Source: Spirosoma sp. KUDC1026
GTDB lineage: Bacteria > Bacteroidota > Bacteroidia > Cytophagales > Spirosomataceae
Direction of reading: 5' to 3'
DNA: 64,000 nt
Assembly: GCF_013375035.1 (NCBI RefSeq)
Contig: NZ_CP056032.1
Location: 4,524,001 to 4,588,000, forward strand
Every line of letters begins with the position of its first letter. The stretch's first letter is position 1. A program made the translations under genes and the position numbers. This document shows, one piece after another, positions 9,965 through 19,445 of this stretch. The notes beneath the pieces were generated by a model. That model was not told the DNA's origin. It saw nothing but the letters and a program-made list of their open reading frames with translations, and did no database searches.

Positions 9965-10201
9965 ATGAGCAAGGGAGCCCCACAACCAACCGTCCGGGAA
10001 ACGGCAGACAAGACAGAAAAATCGGAGTTGAATTCCAACGTCCCCGACAATTCGCAGCAGAATACCTCGCGTGGAAAACACAAAAGCAAACAGAGCCCGG
10101 AAGATGAGCACGACGCAACCGGGTCGGTAGAGAACCATGACAAAGGTGGCCACGGCCATTCGGGAAACAGCGATAGTCGTAATGGCAGCCGTAATGATTA
10201 A
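9965..10201 (+). CDS. Small disordered hydrophilic protein, unknown
   Basis: A 78-residue protein starting at MSKGAPQPTVRETADK. It is almost entirely polar and charged, with no predicted fold, and ends in a Gly/His/Ser/Asn/Arg-rich tail (GGHGHSGNSDSRNGSRND). An upstream in-frame ATG at 9878 would add 29 residues of different composition. The ATG at 9965 is preferred because the protein character changes there. I do not recognise a family; intrinsically disordered stress or nucleic-acid-binding proteins can look like this. A terminator follows 37 bases later, which supports a real transcript. Confidence 0.5.
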   Translation: MSKGAPQPTVRETADKTEKSELNSNVPDNSQQNTSRGKHKSKQSPEDEHDATGSVENHDKGGHGHSGNSDSRNGSRND

Positions 10202-10237
10202 TCTCCTGGCGACTTTATAGCTGAAATAACTTATAAC

Positions 10238-10269
10238 AAAAAAACCGATGGCCAGCCATCGGTTTTTTT
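10238..10269. terminator. Bidirectional intrinsic terminator
   Basis: A7 CCGATGG, loop CCAG, CCATCGG T7. It lies between two converging small genes and can work on both strands. Confidence 0.85.
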
Positions 10270-10291
10270 GTTTGCCGGACGTCACGTACGG

Positions 10292-10579
10292 CTAAATCAG
10301 ATTAAACAAATGTAAAATGGGACGCAGCGAAAAATGCCAGGGCATCTGGGCGGCAAAGACTGGGTTGCTGGCCCGCTCCCATTTTTTGACCAGCGTTTCT
10401 ACGTTTCCGTAATAAAGCGTACGGTCATTGGTACAATCAATAACAGACAACACACTACCTGCTTGGGCAGGATGGCTTCTGTAGATGGCTAGCACGTGGT
10501 CATGGACATCATGAACTGTCTCAACCCGTTCGAACGAAGGAAACACCCCATTATAGTAGACAATCAAGTACTTTTTCAT
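10292..10579 (-). CDS. Hypothetical protein, 95 residues
   Basis: A small soluble protein beginning MKKYLIVYYNGVFPSFERVE, with no signal peptide, membrane helix or family that I recognise. Its mixed charged and hydrophobic composition is compatible with a compact fold. It faces the preceding small gene across a shared terminator and diverges from mutS2, with 233 AT-rich bases between the two starts. Confidence 0.6.
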   Translation of the reverse strand: MKKYLIVYYNGVFPSFERVETVHDVHDHVLAIYRSHPAQAGSVLSVIDCTNDRTLYYGNVETLVKKWERASNPVFAAQMPWHFSLRPILHLFNLI

Positions 10580-10812
10580 AGTTTCTTAGGTAAGTTAACG
10601 GTACACAAATATGCACCAAGTGGTCTTTATACCCAAACAACTCACGTACCAAATCAATAATTTTTTTTATAAAAAAACTCCAAATATCACCAAAATGTTG
10701 CGTAACGGCTGAATTTATTCGACGGAAAGAAGTTCTATCAGGCGAAACGAACCTCGTCCCCTGCGGAAACGTTAGATAGAGAGCGGCTAACGACAGCCGT
10801 ATTTGTCAATAA

Positions 10813-13233
10813 ATGCTGTACCCAACTACCTTAGAAAGCAAACTAGGATTCGATACAATCCGCGAGTACCTGAAAGAATCCTGCATTAGTTCGCTTGGGC
10901 AGGATTATGTCGGTAAGATTCGCTTTACGGATAACGTACAACTGATCGATAAACTCCTGCGCCAGACAACGGAGTTCAAACAGATTGTTCAGTACGAAAC
11001 CGATTTCCCCAGCAGTAACTACATCGATATTCGACCACACCTGAGCCGGGTGCGTGTTGAAGGAATGGCCCTGACCGAAGCCGAGTTTTTCGACATTAAG
11101 CTCGCTCTACGAACCATTCAGGAATGCCTGCGTTTCCTGTCCAAACGCGAAGAGGACAACACGTTTCCCTTTCTGCGCGAACTGGCCGGACCGATTGCTG
11201 TTAACAAAAGTCTGGCCGATGCCATCGAGCGCGTTATCGACGATCGGGGTAATGTCAAAGATTCGGCCTCGCCCGAGCTGGCCAGTATTCGCCGACGTAT
11301 CATCAGCGAGCAGGCTAACCTGCGGAAACGGCTGGACGGTATCCTGCGACAGGCGCGGCAGAACGGCTGGATTCCCGACGATCTGAACCTGACCATTCGC
11401 GGAGGCCGGCTGGTGATTCCCATTGCCGCCGAGCACAAACGCAAGATAAAGGGCTTTGTCCACGACGAATCGCAGACGGGGCAGACGGTTTTTCTGGAAC
11501 CCGCCGAAGTATTCGATTCCAACAACGAAATCCGCGAACTGGAGTACGAAGAACGGCGGGAGATTTACCGGATTCTACTGGCCCTGACGGATCAGATCCG
11601 CCCGCACCTGGAGGATCTCCGTAAAGCCGTTAACTTCCTGGCTCAGATTGATTTCATTCGGGCGAAGGCAAAACTGGCTCTTCAGCTCGATGCGGTCATG
11701 CCGAAGCTGAGCGAACGCCCGCTGGTCGACTGGACGACGGCCCGGCACCCGCTGCTGCATCTGTCTTTTCAGAAACAGGGGAAAACCGTGGTGCCGCTGA
11801 GTGTCCGGCTGGACGAGAAATCCCGGATTCTGATCATTTCCGGTCCGAATGCCGGCGGTAAATCGGTAGCGCTCAAGACGATCGGGCTGATTCAGTACAT
11901 GCTGCAGTGCGGCCTGCTGGTTCCCATGGCCGATTACTCAGAAATGGGCATCTTCCAGAATCTGTTTATCGACATTGGCGATGAGCAGTCACTGGAAAAC
12001 GACCTTAGTACGTACAGTTCGCACCTGACCGCCATGAAGCAGTTTGTGATTGGTGCCAACAAGCGGACGCTCTTTCTGATTGATGAATTTGGTACGGGTA
12101 CCGAACCCGGTTTGGGTGGAGCCATCGCCGAATCTATTCTTGAAGACCTCAACAAGTCGGGGGCGTATGGTGTCATCAATACGCACTATACCAACCTGAA
12201 AGTCTTCGCCGACAAAACCGCGGGCCTGATCAACGGAGCCATGCGATTCGATGGGGAGCATCTGGAGCCACTCTACCAACTGGAGATCGGTCGTCCGGGC
12301 TCATCGTTCGCGTTTGAGATTGCCCAGAAAATCGGTCTGCCCAAAGGCATTATTGACCGGGCCAAGGAAAAACTGGGCAGCCAGCAGGTCAATTTCGAGA
12401 AATTGCTGAAAGAACTGGATATCGAACGGCGGGTCTTTTCGGAAAAGAACCTTGAAATCGGCATCAACCAGCGAAAGCTGGCTCAGCAGCTGGCTGAATA
12501 TACGGCCCTGAAAACCCGCCTGGACAACGAGCAGAAAAAGCTTCTGAACGACGCCAAGCAAAAAGCCAAGGCGCTCGTGCAGGAAGCCAACCAGCGAATT
12601 GAGAGCACCATCCGGGAAATCAAGGAAAACAAAGCCGAACGCGAAACGACCCGGCAGGTACGTCAGGAACTGGAGCGCTTCGACAAGAAAGAATTAATGC
12701 CCGAGGTACTGGTTTCCGATAAGCCGGCTCCGGTTGAAGAAGAGTTTGAAACCGACAATGGGGCCATTACGGCCGGCAGCTACGTGCGCATCAGCGGACA
12801 GAGCGCGGCCATTGGCCAGGTGCTGTCGATTCGTGGTAAAGACGCGGAGGTGCGTATCGGCGATCTGAAGTCAAACGTCAAGCTGAACCGGCTGGAGAAA
12901 GTTAGCCGGAAAGTATTCAAAGATGCTACCGACGTGCGCGACGACCGTCCGCGCAGTCAGGGTGTCGACATGAACGAGAAGATGCAGAACTTCAGCTTCA
13001 ATCTCGACATTCGGGGCAAACGGGGCGAGGAAGCCCTGGGTGAAGTTGATCGCTTTGTGGACGACGCGCTTATGCTTGGTTATCCGGAGCTACGCATCGT
13101 TCACGGGAAAGGCGACGGGATTCTGCGGACGCTCATCCGGAATCACCTGCGTGGCTATAAACAGGTTGGCAGGATGGAGGACGAACATGCCGACCGGGGT
13201 GGCGCCGGGGTTACGATTGTTAAAATGAAATAA
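10813..13233 (+). CDS. mutS2: MutS2 family ATPase with Smr domain
   Basis: An 806-residue MutS2. Residues 1-310 hold the MutS-like core and clamp, including the typical NGWIPDDLNLTIRGGRLVIP segment. The ABC-type ATPase has Walker A GPNAGGKS near 344-351 and Walker B LFLIDEFGTG near 419-428. A coiled coil spans about 520-630, a KOW-like SYVRI...G region lies near 655-690, and the C-terminal Smr domain (LDIRGKRGEEAL ... IVHGKGDGIL) carries the nuclease-type motifs. In Bacillus, MutS2 acts on collided ribosomes; older work links it to suppression of recombination. An RqcH-type gene lies 1 kb away. The gene ends in a terminator. Confidence 0.96.
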   Translation: MLYPTTLESKLGFDTIREYLKESCISSLGQDYVGKIRFTDNVQLIDKLLRQTTEFKQIVQYETDFPSSNYIDIRPHLSRVRVEGMALTEAEFFDIKLALRTIQECLRFLSKREEDNTFPFLRELAGPIAVNKSLADAIERVIDDRGNVKDSASPELASIRRRIISEQANLRKRLDGILRQARQNGWIPDDLNLTIRGGRLVIPIAAEHKRKIKGFVHDESQTGQTVFLEPAEVFDSNNEIRELEYEERREIYRILLALTDQIRPHLEDLRKAVNFLAQIDFIRAKAKLALQLDAVMPKLSERPLVDWTTARHPLLHLSFQKQGKTVVPLSVRLDEKSRILIISGPNAGGKSVALKTIGLIQYMLQCGLLVPMADYSEMGIFQNLFIDIGDEQSLENDLSTYSSHLTAMKQFVIGANKRTLFLIDEFGTGTEPGLGGAIAESILEDLNKSGAYGVINTHYTNLKVFADKTAGLINGAMRFDGEHLEPLYQLEIGRPGSSFAFEIAQKIGLPKGIIDRAKEKLGSQQVNFEKLLKELDIERRVFSEKNLEIGINQRKLAQQLAEYTALKTRLDNEQKKLLNDAKQKAKALVQEANQRIESTIREIKENKAERETTRQVRQELERFDKKELMPEVLVSDKPAPVEEEFETDNGAITAGSYVRISGQSAAIGQVLSIRGKDAEVRIGDLKSNVKLNRLEKVSRKVFKDATDVRDDRPRSQGVDMNEKMQNFSFNLDIRGKRGEEALGEVDRFVDDALMLGYPELRIVHGKGDGILRTLIRNHLRGYKQVGRMEDEHADRGGAGVTIVKMK

Positions 13234-13239
13234 ATCACC

Positions 13240-13272
13240 AGACGAACGATTTAACCCACCGTTCGTCTTTTT
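13240..13272 (+). terminator. Intrinsic terminator after mutS2
   Basis: AGACGAACG pairs with CGTTCGTCT across an 11-nt loop and is followed by T5. It lies 7 bases after the stop and ends 10 bases before the next ATG. Confidence 0.7.
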
Positions 13273-13281
13273 CCCAACCTT

Positions 13282-13944
13282 ATGAAAGCAGTCATTTTTG
13301 ATATGGATGGCGTATTGGTTGATACCAACCCGCACCACAAAACCGCCTGGCGCGAATACTACCAGCGTTTCAGCAAAGAACTGAGCGATGACGACTTTGT
13401 CCGTTACGTGTCGGGTAAGCACAATGCCGCTATTGTAGCGCATTTGTTTGATAACCAGTCGATGACCGAGGCTGAAGTAAAGCAGTTGAGCGACGAGAAG
13501 GAAGCGCTTTTCCGGGAGTTGTATCAGCACCACATGGCTCCCGTATCCGGCCTGATCGATTTTCTGGAAGCTCTGAAAGCAGCTGGTATCCGGATGGCCG
13601 TTGCAACATCAGCCCCGGTCGAGAACCTCGATTTTGTCGTCGATACGTTGAATATTCGATCGTATTTCGACGTACTGCTGAACGAGAGTCTGGTCAATCG
13701 GCCTAAACCCGATCCGGAGATTTACGAGCTGGCCATGAACAAGCTGGGCGTCTCGCCTGAGGAATCGGTTATTTTCGAGGACTCGACCACCGGTATCCAG
13801 GCCGCCAAGGCATCGGGTGCGTACGTAATTGGCGTCACGACGACCCAGTCGGTCGAAGAGCTTATGCCCTTTGTGGACGAAACCATCAATGATTTTACGG
13901 ATATGACCGCCGAGCGGCTCCAGCGACTCATTAACGTTTTTTAA
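13282..13944 (+). CDS. HAD-superfamily phosphatase, beta-phosphoglucomutase-like
   Basis: A 220-residue soluble HAD hydrolase. Motif I is FDMDGVLVDT (nucleophile Asp near residue 7, acid/base Asp two residues later), motif II is VATSAP, the motif III Lys is in RPKPDPEIY, and motif IV is VIFEDSTTGIQAAKASG. A helical cap of the beta-PGM type lies between motifs I and II. Members act as sugar-phosphate phosphatases or phosphoglucomutases; the specificity cannot be read. A terminator lies just upstream, so it may be expressed separately from mutS2. Confidence 0.92.
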   Translation: MKAVIFDMDGVLVDTNPHHKTAWREYYQRFSKELSDDDFVRYVSGKHNAAIVAHLFDNQSMTEAEVKQLSDEKEALFRELYQHHMAPVSGLIDFLEALKAAGIRMAVATSAPVENLDFVVDTLNIRSYFDVLLNESLVNRPKPDPEIYELAMNKLGVSPEESVIFEDSTTGIQAAKASGAYVIGVTTTQSVEELMPFVDETINDFTDMTAERLQRLINVF

Positions 13945-14025
13945 CGGCAACATCCACCCGGGTTTTGCCCTGAAAAGACGTAATTTCGCCCTAATGTTGT
14001 TTTTCTAACCGCTCCCCTCTTCTCC

Positions 14026-14799
14026 ATGCGCCACTACGTTTTACTTCTGTTCCTGCTAGCCGGACTGGGCGCCGGTTCGAGCCGAGTATGGGCGCAGGGC
14101 AAATACGTAGTGGGTACGGTCATTGATCAGACAACAAAAAAAGGAGTCGACCGCGTTACGGTTATTAACCAGCGCACCCGGCAACGGGCGCGAACCAATG
14201 CTACCGGACGTTTTTTTGTAACGGTTCAGCCCGGCGATTCACTGGTTCTCACGAGTCAGTTGTACCGACGCGCCGGTATTCGTTACGCTGGTGAAGAAAA
14301 TCCGACGCTGATCGCGAACGCACTACCACCCATGCCCTACCGCGTTGTTGATCTTAATGAAGTAACGGTAACGGCTAAACGTTACGAAGAAGTAAAGCGC
14401 GAAATTCAGCAGATTCTGGACGAGCCGGTAGCCTCTCAGAAAGTAACGGGCGATCAGGCATTTGACCGCCTTGCCGACGGTGCGGGTGTTACGCTGCTGT
14501 ACGAGATGTTTGCCAAACGGCCGAAGTCTGACCGGAAGGCGTATTACATCATGCAACAGGATCGGCGGCACGCGCTTGCGCTCGAACGGTTCCGGCTTCT
14601 GGTTGATCAGGCCACTGATATCAAAGGAGAAGAAATTGACCGCTTTCTGGACTTCTGCGATTTCGACGACGATTTCCTGCTGAAATCGTCGGATTACGAT
14701 CTGATCAATACCATTCAGCAGTTACGGGCCCGGTATCGCAAAGGGTTCAACCGCCCCAGCCGTCTCTCACCCGACCCGGAAACACCCAACCGGGGTTAA
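14026..14799 (+). CDS. Exported protein with carboxypeptidase-like regulatory domain
   Basis: A 257-residue protein with a signal peptide (MRHYVLLLFLLAGLG...VWAQ) and a CarboxypepD_reg-like beta-sandwich at about 24-115 (VVGTVIDQTTKKGVDRVTVINQRT ... VDLNEVTVTAK). The remaining half is charged and helical with no domain that I recognise. In Bacteroidota this architecture is common in periplasmic or outer-membrane-associated proteins of unknown role. A weak hairpin with a T6 run follows the stop codon at 14789-14820. Confidence 0.8.
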   Translation: MRHYVLLLFLLAGLGAGSSRVWAQGKYVVGTVIDQTTKKGVDRVTVINQRTRQRARTNATGRFFVTVQPGDSLVLTSQLYRRAGIRYAGEENPTLIANALPPMPYRVVDLNEVTVTAKRYEEVKREIQQILDEPVASQKVTGDQAFDRLADGAGVTLLYEMFAKRPKSDRKAYYIMQQDRRHALALERFRLLVDQATDIKGEEIDRFLDFCDFDDDFLLKSSDYDLINTIQQLRARYRKGFNRPSRLSPDPETPNRG

Positions 14800-14832
14800 T
14801 ACGTCTACCTCCGGTTTTTTCATCTTATTTCT

Positions 14833-15597
14833 TTACTCTTTCTTCTTAGTCCTGACGATTGTCAGCTTGTTCATCAGCTCCTTCCGGCTATCGGCCGGGA
14901 CGGGGATAGGCGTTTTGTCGTTCACCATGTAAATGCTATTCCGCTCCAGCCGTTCGAGATGATCGAGGTTGATCAGGTACGAGCGGGAAAGTCGGTAGAA
15001 ACTGTTCCCCGTAAAATACTCGGCCAGGTGACTCAGGTTCATGCTGACATGCCGCGGTTTATCGCGGTTCACTAGAAACAGCTTGCTGTAAACCCCATCG
15101 GCCATGATGTAAAGAACATCCCTGGGCAGGATTTTTTCGTAGCCCTGATCGATGTGTAGAAATAGTTCCTGAGGAGTCGTACCAGCAGGCTGACGGGGCT
15201 GGTTAGCCGCGAACGTATGATATGCCAGCTCAACTTGTATAATCAACTCATCGGGACGAAACGGTTTGAGCAAATAGGCCGCTGGCAGTGTTTTCCGGGC
15301 CATTTTTATCATTGCTTGCTCAGAGTTTGCCGTCAGGTAGATGATGGGTACGGGGCGGATAGCCTGCATCGCCCGAACGGCATTGATCCCTCCTTTAGGC
15401 TCCTGTTCGCCGAGCTGAATGTCGATCATCACCAGGTCAGGATGATAGTCTTTGAATGCATTGACGGCATCCTGACTGGTGTCAGCAATTGCCACTACCG
15501 TATGACCAGCGTTTTCCAGCGTTTCCTGGATATCCATCGCGGTAACCAATTCATCTTCTACGATCAATACGTTCAGGAAATGTGATTCTGTTATCAT
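14833..15597 (-). CDS. LytTR family response regulator
   Basis: A 254-residue two-component regulator. The receiver domain spans about 8-125, with phosphoacceptor Asp in DLVMIDIQLG, the switch Thr in IIYLTAN and Lys in LLKPF. The LytTR DNA-binding domain at about 155-250 contains the typical FYRLSRSYLINLDHLERLE. Its ATG overlaps the stop of the upstream histidine kinase by 4 bases (ATGA), indicating translational coupling and a cognate pair. Target promoters are unknown. Confidence 0.93.
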   Translation of the reverse strand: MITESHFLNVLIVEDELVTAMDIQETLENAGHTVVAIADTSQDAVNAFKDYHPDLVMIDIQLGEQEPKGGINAVRAMQAIRPVPIIYLTANSEQAMIKMARKTLPAAYLLKPFRPDELIIQVELAYHTFAANQPRQPAGTTPQELFLHIDQGYEKILPRDVLYIMADGVYSKLFLVNRDKPRHVSMNLSHLAEYFTGNSFYRLSRSYLINLDHLERLERNSIYMVNDKTPIPVPADSRKELMNKLTIVRTKKKE

Positions 15598-17363
15598 AGT
15601 TGAAACGCCAGTGTGAATAAAGTACCCTTGTTTATACGAAACTGACCAGTGCCGTTCAGCTGCTTCACCTGCGACTGAATAAGCGACATTCCCAGGGTTT
15701 TACTGCGGACTACAGGCTGACTAGATGCTTCTTTAGAGCCCCACTGTTTCTGAACATTGTACGCTCTTCTGGTTTCCTGTAGTATCTCAAGATCAACAGG
15801 ATATTGGCCATTATCCTGCACCTGTAGATGCAGCCGATTCTGCTTTATACAACAGGCAATTTCCAAAAAAGGATATTCCTGCGTTGGAAAAGCGTACTTG
15901 CAGGCGTTGGTTATTAGTTCATTGAGAATCAGGCCCATCGGTACGGCTCTGTCGGCGGTGAGAAAGATAGCGTCACAATCGAGCTGAAGATTTACGGACG
16001 AATAGCCAAAGGCTTTGAGAATCGTCTGCACAAGTTCCGGGATGAACTCGCGCAGGTCAACCTGCGCGAGTCGATCACCGTCATACAAACGTCGGTGTAG
16101 TAAGGTCATAGCCTGGATACGCATCTGGCTCTCTTCCACGGCTTTTCGGGCCCCTTCATCGGTCAGGCGACGGGCCTGCAAACTAAGCAGACTGGATATT
16201 ACCTGTAAGTTATTTTTAACGCGGTGATTCTGCTCCCGAACCAGTTCCTCATTTTGCTGGCTGATCCGTTGGTTTTTCCGGTAGAGTCGAAAGAACAGAA
16301 AGCTTATGCCGATAGCCAGTACTAACAGAAACAGAATAACGAGCATCATGTACTGCTGGGTGCGTAGTGATTGTTCCTTTGCCTGTAGCAACGCTTCTCT
16401 CTTTTCTGCTTCGTACTCCACATTCAACCGGGCGACGGCTCCTTCATGCTGAGTGACAAAGGCCGTGTTTTCGCGCGTATAAACTTGCCTTAGTAGATCA
16501 AACGCCTTTTGCCATTGATGCGTCTTTTCGTAAAATACCATGAACGTTATGTCCATGTGATTTCTTAGCGGGGCATCGTTCACCTGGCTTTTGTCATATA
16601 ATAGCTGGGCTGTTTGCAGCGTCTGATAGGCTTCGTCCGTTTGGTCCAGCAGTGTTTGGGCAAATGCAAGATCGAGCCTTGCGTTAATCTGTGCTGTATT
16701 GTTCTGTTGTTTGAGGAGCGCTACCGCTTTCTGGCTGTATGCTATTGCCTGAGGCTTTCGGATGGTTAAAAATAATGCGCCCAGTCGGTCAGCCGCTTCC
16801 GCCATCATTAGTGTATCGTTGAGTTGGGCAGCCAGTTTTTCGGCCGTCCGAAAGCAGACCATAGCGCTGTCAAACAGAGCTTGTGAATCCTTTCCCTCAG
16901 CCGGATGATATCGGCGATGATAAATCCCCCCCAGCGCAGAATAGGCATGAGCTTGCCCTTTTGGCGAACGAATCCGTTTGAAAAGGGCAAGTGCCTGATG
17001 TACGTGCTGAATTTCTTCGGCCAGAAATGGCTGCAATCTATAATTAGCACCTAACTGCAGGTATAATTGCCCTAACTCGTACGAATCTCCACGTGCTTCT
17101 CTAATTCTGAGGGCTTTCAGGTAGTAGGGTTTGGACGAGAGATTATCTCCTGTCTCTTCGTAAAAGGCCCCAAAACGTTCATAAATGCTGGCTAGTTTTA
17201 CCGAGTCACGGGCCAACATAGCTTTTTGTTCTTCCTGCCGAAGCTGCCGTAGCGGGTCGGCGTTGCTTTTCACGCTGAACGATGCCGACTGCCCCCAGCA
17301 GAGCCTTGCCCCACCAAGTAGCAGACAACCATTCAGCAACAGATATACAACCAGACGAACCAT
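15594..17363 (-). CDS. TPR-containing membrane histidine kinase (HisKA_2)
   Basis: A 589-residue kinase. A signal peptide or first helix (MVRLVVYLLLNGCLLLGGARL) leads a periplasmic TPR-type region to about residue 325. One transmembrane helix (YMMLVILFLLVLAIGISFLFF) and a coiled linker follow. The HisKA_2 motif EQNHRVKNNLQVISSLLSLQ contains the phosphorylated His, and HATPase features include LILNELITNACKYAFP and a degenerate G box near VQDNGQYP. It forms an ATGA-overlapping operon with the LytTR regulator downstream. The TPR sensor region suggests that a protein ligand is detected, but the signal is unknown. Confidence 0.92.
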   Translation of the reverse strand: MVRLVVYLLLNGCLLLGGARLCWGQSASFSVKSNADPLRQLRQEEQKAMLARDSVKLASIYERFGAFYEETGDNLSSKPYYLKALRIREARGDSYELGQLYLQLGANYRLQPFLAEEIQHVHQALALFKRIRSPKGQAHAYSALGGIYHRRYHPAEGKDSQALFDSAMVCFRTAEKLAAQLNDTLMMAEAADRLGALFLTIRKPQAIAYSQKAVALLKQQNNTAQINARLDLAFAQTLLDQTDEAYQTLQTAQLLYDKSQVNDAPLRNHMDITFMVFYEKTHQWQKAFDLLRQVYTRENTAFVTQHEGAVARLNVEYEAEKREALLQAKEQSLRTQQYMMLVILFLLVLAIGISFLFFRLYRKNQRISQQNEELVREQNHRVKNNLQVISSLLSLQARRLTDEGARKAVEESQMRIQAMTLLHRRLYDGDRLAQVDLREFIPELVQTILKAFGYSSVNLQLDCDAIFLTADRAVPMGLILNELITNACKYAFPTQEYPFLEIACCIKQNRLHLQVQDNGQYPVDLEILQETRRAYNVQKQWGSKEASSQPVVRSKTLGMSLIQSQVKQLNGTGQFRINKGTLFTLAFQL

Positions 17364-17726
17364 GAAGAATGTGTGGATAGATACGTGTTCAGATAAACCT
17401 GAATCTAAAATTAGTACGTCAATTCTTCTTATTGGTCACCTAATTCTATTAAAAAGAAGAACATTAGGTTTTAGAAGAAAAACACCCGACTTGGTATCAA
17501 GGTAATTGCACATCCCTCTATAAATCAAGACTTTTAAAGAAGGTTTTATCAAAATAGCCTATGTAAAAATACTACATGACCGTTATCAGCTGCGCTTTTG
17601 CTTTTCGCTTCTACCCACACTTTACCATGAATCAGCAACTGATAACACGCAAACGCCCGCTATAGTATGTTTTCAGCACATACTATAGCGGGCGTTTTGG
17701 CAGGCAAAGGCTCTTTACCTGCCAAA
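17364..17726. other. 363-base gap upstream of the TPR kinase
   Basis: An AT-rich gap holding the upstream region of the histidine kinase (minus strand) and, at its far end, the terminator of the MOSC gene. A 12-base inverted repeat with one mismatch (GTTATCAGCTGC at 17582-17593 and its partner at 17635-17646) flanks the start of a 12-codon plus-strand reading frame (ATG at 17627) that ends inside the terminator hairpin. No convincing gene is seen. Confidence 0.5.
17651..17700 (-). terminator. Long perfect hairpin after the MOSC gene
   Basis: A 20-bp perfect stem (17651-17670 with 17678-17697) and a 7-nt loop. On the minus strand it is followed by TTTGCG, 27 bases past the MOSC stop codon. 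The stem is longer than that of a typical terminator. Confidence 0.65.
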
Positions 17727-18212
17727 TCACTTGTTAGGTATTACGTCGACGCTGTCTCCTTGCCGGATAGTCCCACCCTGTACTACTTTAGCCGTTAAGC
17801 CGCCGTGCCCACGCATGGCGTTGTAGCCCCCCGGCCCCAGAGTAGTTTCCATTTTTGAGCAGGGATGACACAGGCCGGTAATCTCCAGCGTTACGTCGCC
17901 AATACGAATCTGATGATCTTTCAACGCCAGCAGGTTGAGCCCGGACACGACAATATTGCGACGTACTAAGGCTGGATCGAGTTCAGACCGACCTGTCAGG
18001 GCGGCTACCACGGGCAGGTGCTCGGCCTGAATCAACGTTACGTGCCGGTTCCCACTCCGGCCGCTGTAGTGATCACCAATCAATCCTTTTTTTTCTGATA
18101 CCTCTACCGTGTCAACGACCGTTACAGGAGCGCGTCGTTCAGACCGAAACCCAATCCATTCGACCCGGCCCGAACGGGGAAACACTTCGAACAAGTCGGT
18201 GATATTCTGCAT
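17727..18212 (-). CDS. MOSC domain protein
   Basis: A 161-residue protein made of a single MOSC domain (molybdenum cofactor sulfurase C-terminal type). Seen: [32 protein letters not shown], and the conserved Cys in [20 protein letters not shown] proteins bind molybdenum cofactor and act in N-hydroxylated substrate reduction or sulfur carriage; no partner reductase is encoded nearby. It follows the GH5 gene by 42 bases on the same strand and may share its transcript, though no functional link is evident. Confidence 0.9.
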   Translation of the reverse strand: MQNITDLFEVFPRSGRVEWIGFRSERRAPVTVVDTVEVSEKKGLIGDHYSGRSGNRHVTLIQAEHLPVVAALTGRSELDPALVRRNIVVSGLNLLALKDHQIRIGDVTLEITGLCHPCSKMETTLGPGGYNAMRGHGGLTAKVVQGGTIRQGDSVDVIPNK

Positions 18213-18254
18213 ACAGCAATAAGTCCGGCGGGTGGGGATTCGTTCCGGTAAAAG

Positions 18255-19349
18255 CTAGTAATTCTGAAGCAGCTTGAGCATTTTTTCGTCCAGTTGCTCG
18301 CCCTGATAATTCTTGTACGTTACGTCGGCCCGGTCACTGTTCAGGATACCGAATGCTCCTCGAAAATTCCACAAAGCCCACCCCCAACCCGCCTTTTTCC
18401 ACAGTCTAAGCTGGTCTTCCATCCAGCGCAGCGCCACGTCGTGTGGCGTTTTGTTGAAACAGCCCCACTCGCCGACGTGTACGCCAACGCCCTCTTTTTC
18501 CAGTTTCTGCCAAGGTGAAATGGCCACCTTACGTAACGTTTCGGCGTTCCAGGTCACGTTCATCCAGTTGGCCGGCCAGGTTGGTGGCGGAGCATCACTG
18601 AGCGTTGGCACCCACGATGCCCCGTAATGACTAACGTTCATGGGGAGGTATCCCCGCGTGCTTTGTGCCAGTTTGAGCTTAGCGAGTTGCGGAACCGGCT
18701 GGTTGCCGTATTGCAGACCATCGACGATGATCAGCCGCTCCGGATCAACCGAGCGGATGCCCTCAACCAGGGCCGTAACAACCCGCACGTAGCTGGCTTC
18801 GTTGGTATTGGGTTCGTTGATGAGATCAAACGACACTTCCCGATTGGGTCGTCCTTTGTACCGCTCGGCCAGGTGTTTCCAATGAAAAACGGCGGCTTCC
18901 AGTGCCTGCTCGTCGGTCCATAGATTGAGAGGTTCGGCAGGTGGATTCACGCAGTAGCCTGGAATCCGGTGCAGATTCAGATTGACGTGCAGTTTATACT
19001 GTTTTCCGTAGTCGACCGCCTGATCGACCTCCCGAAGCACACGCTCGTTTATCTTGGTCCAGTGTTTCGGGTCGGGTGTGGCCCAGCACTGATACGACAT
19101 CGGCAGCCTGACAAAATTAAAATCCCAGTTGGCAATCCACTCAAAATCCCGCTCCTGATACGGGCCTTCGGGTTCGGGTCCTGTACTGCCAGCCACAAAC
19201 TTTTCGAGCAGATTGAAGCCGCGCCAGCGGGGTAAGTTACCAGGTTTGGGATCGGGCAGCGAAGCAGCGTAGGCTAGTGTTTGCTGGGGCAGTTGCGAGA
19301 GGCCAGCCGCTGCGGTAAGCGACGCTTGAAGAAACAGACGGCGGTGCAT
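18255..19349 (-). CDS. Exported glycoside hydrolase family 5 protein
   Basis: A 364-residue GH5 (cellulase-like) glycosidase. The N-terminus MHRRLFLQASLTAAAGLSQL looks like a signal with a short Tat-like RR motif. The barrel shows FNFVRLPMSYQCW, the acid/base Glu179 in FDLINEPN and the probable nucleophile Glu294 in GVHVGEWGCFN. Retaining beta-glycosidase chemistry follows from the family; the substrate (beta-glucan, mannan or other) is not determinable. No other polysaccharide-use genes or SusCD pair are adjacent. The AraC-type gene 5' to it is separated by a dispersed repeat. Confidence 0.9.
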   Translation of the reverse strand: MHRRLFLQASLTAAAGLSQLPQQTLAYAASLPDPKPGNLPRWRGFNLLEKFVAGSTGPEPEGPYQERDFEWIANWDFNFVRLPMSYQCWATPDPKHWTKINERVLREVDQAVDYGKQYKLHVNLNLHRIPGYCVNPPAEPLNLWTDEQALEAAVFHWKHLAERYKGRPNREVSFDLINEPNTNEASYVRVVTALVEGIRSVDPERLIIVDGLQYGNQPVPQLAKLKLAQSTRGYLPMNVSHYGASWVPTLSDAPPPTWPANWMNVTWNAETLRKVAISPWQKLEKEGVGVHVGEWGCFNKTPHDVALRWMEDQLRLWKKAGWGWALWNFRGAFGILNSDRADVTYKNYQGEQLDEKMLKLLQNY

Positions 19350-19445
19350 AATCAGGATCGCTTTTTAAAAGATAACCTGACGTTTGCATTCCTGGTTATG
19401 AAAATCATCTTTCAGGGGACGACGAGACGACGCATGACAAGAGTA

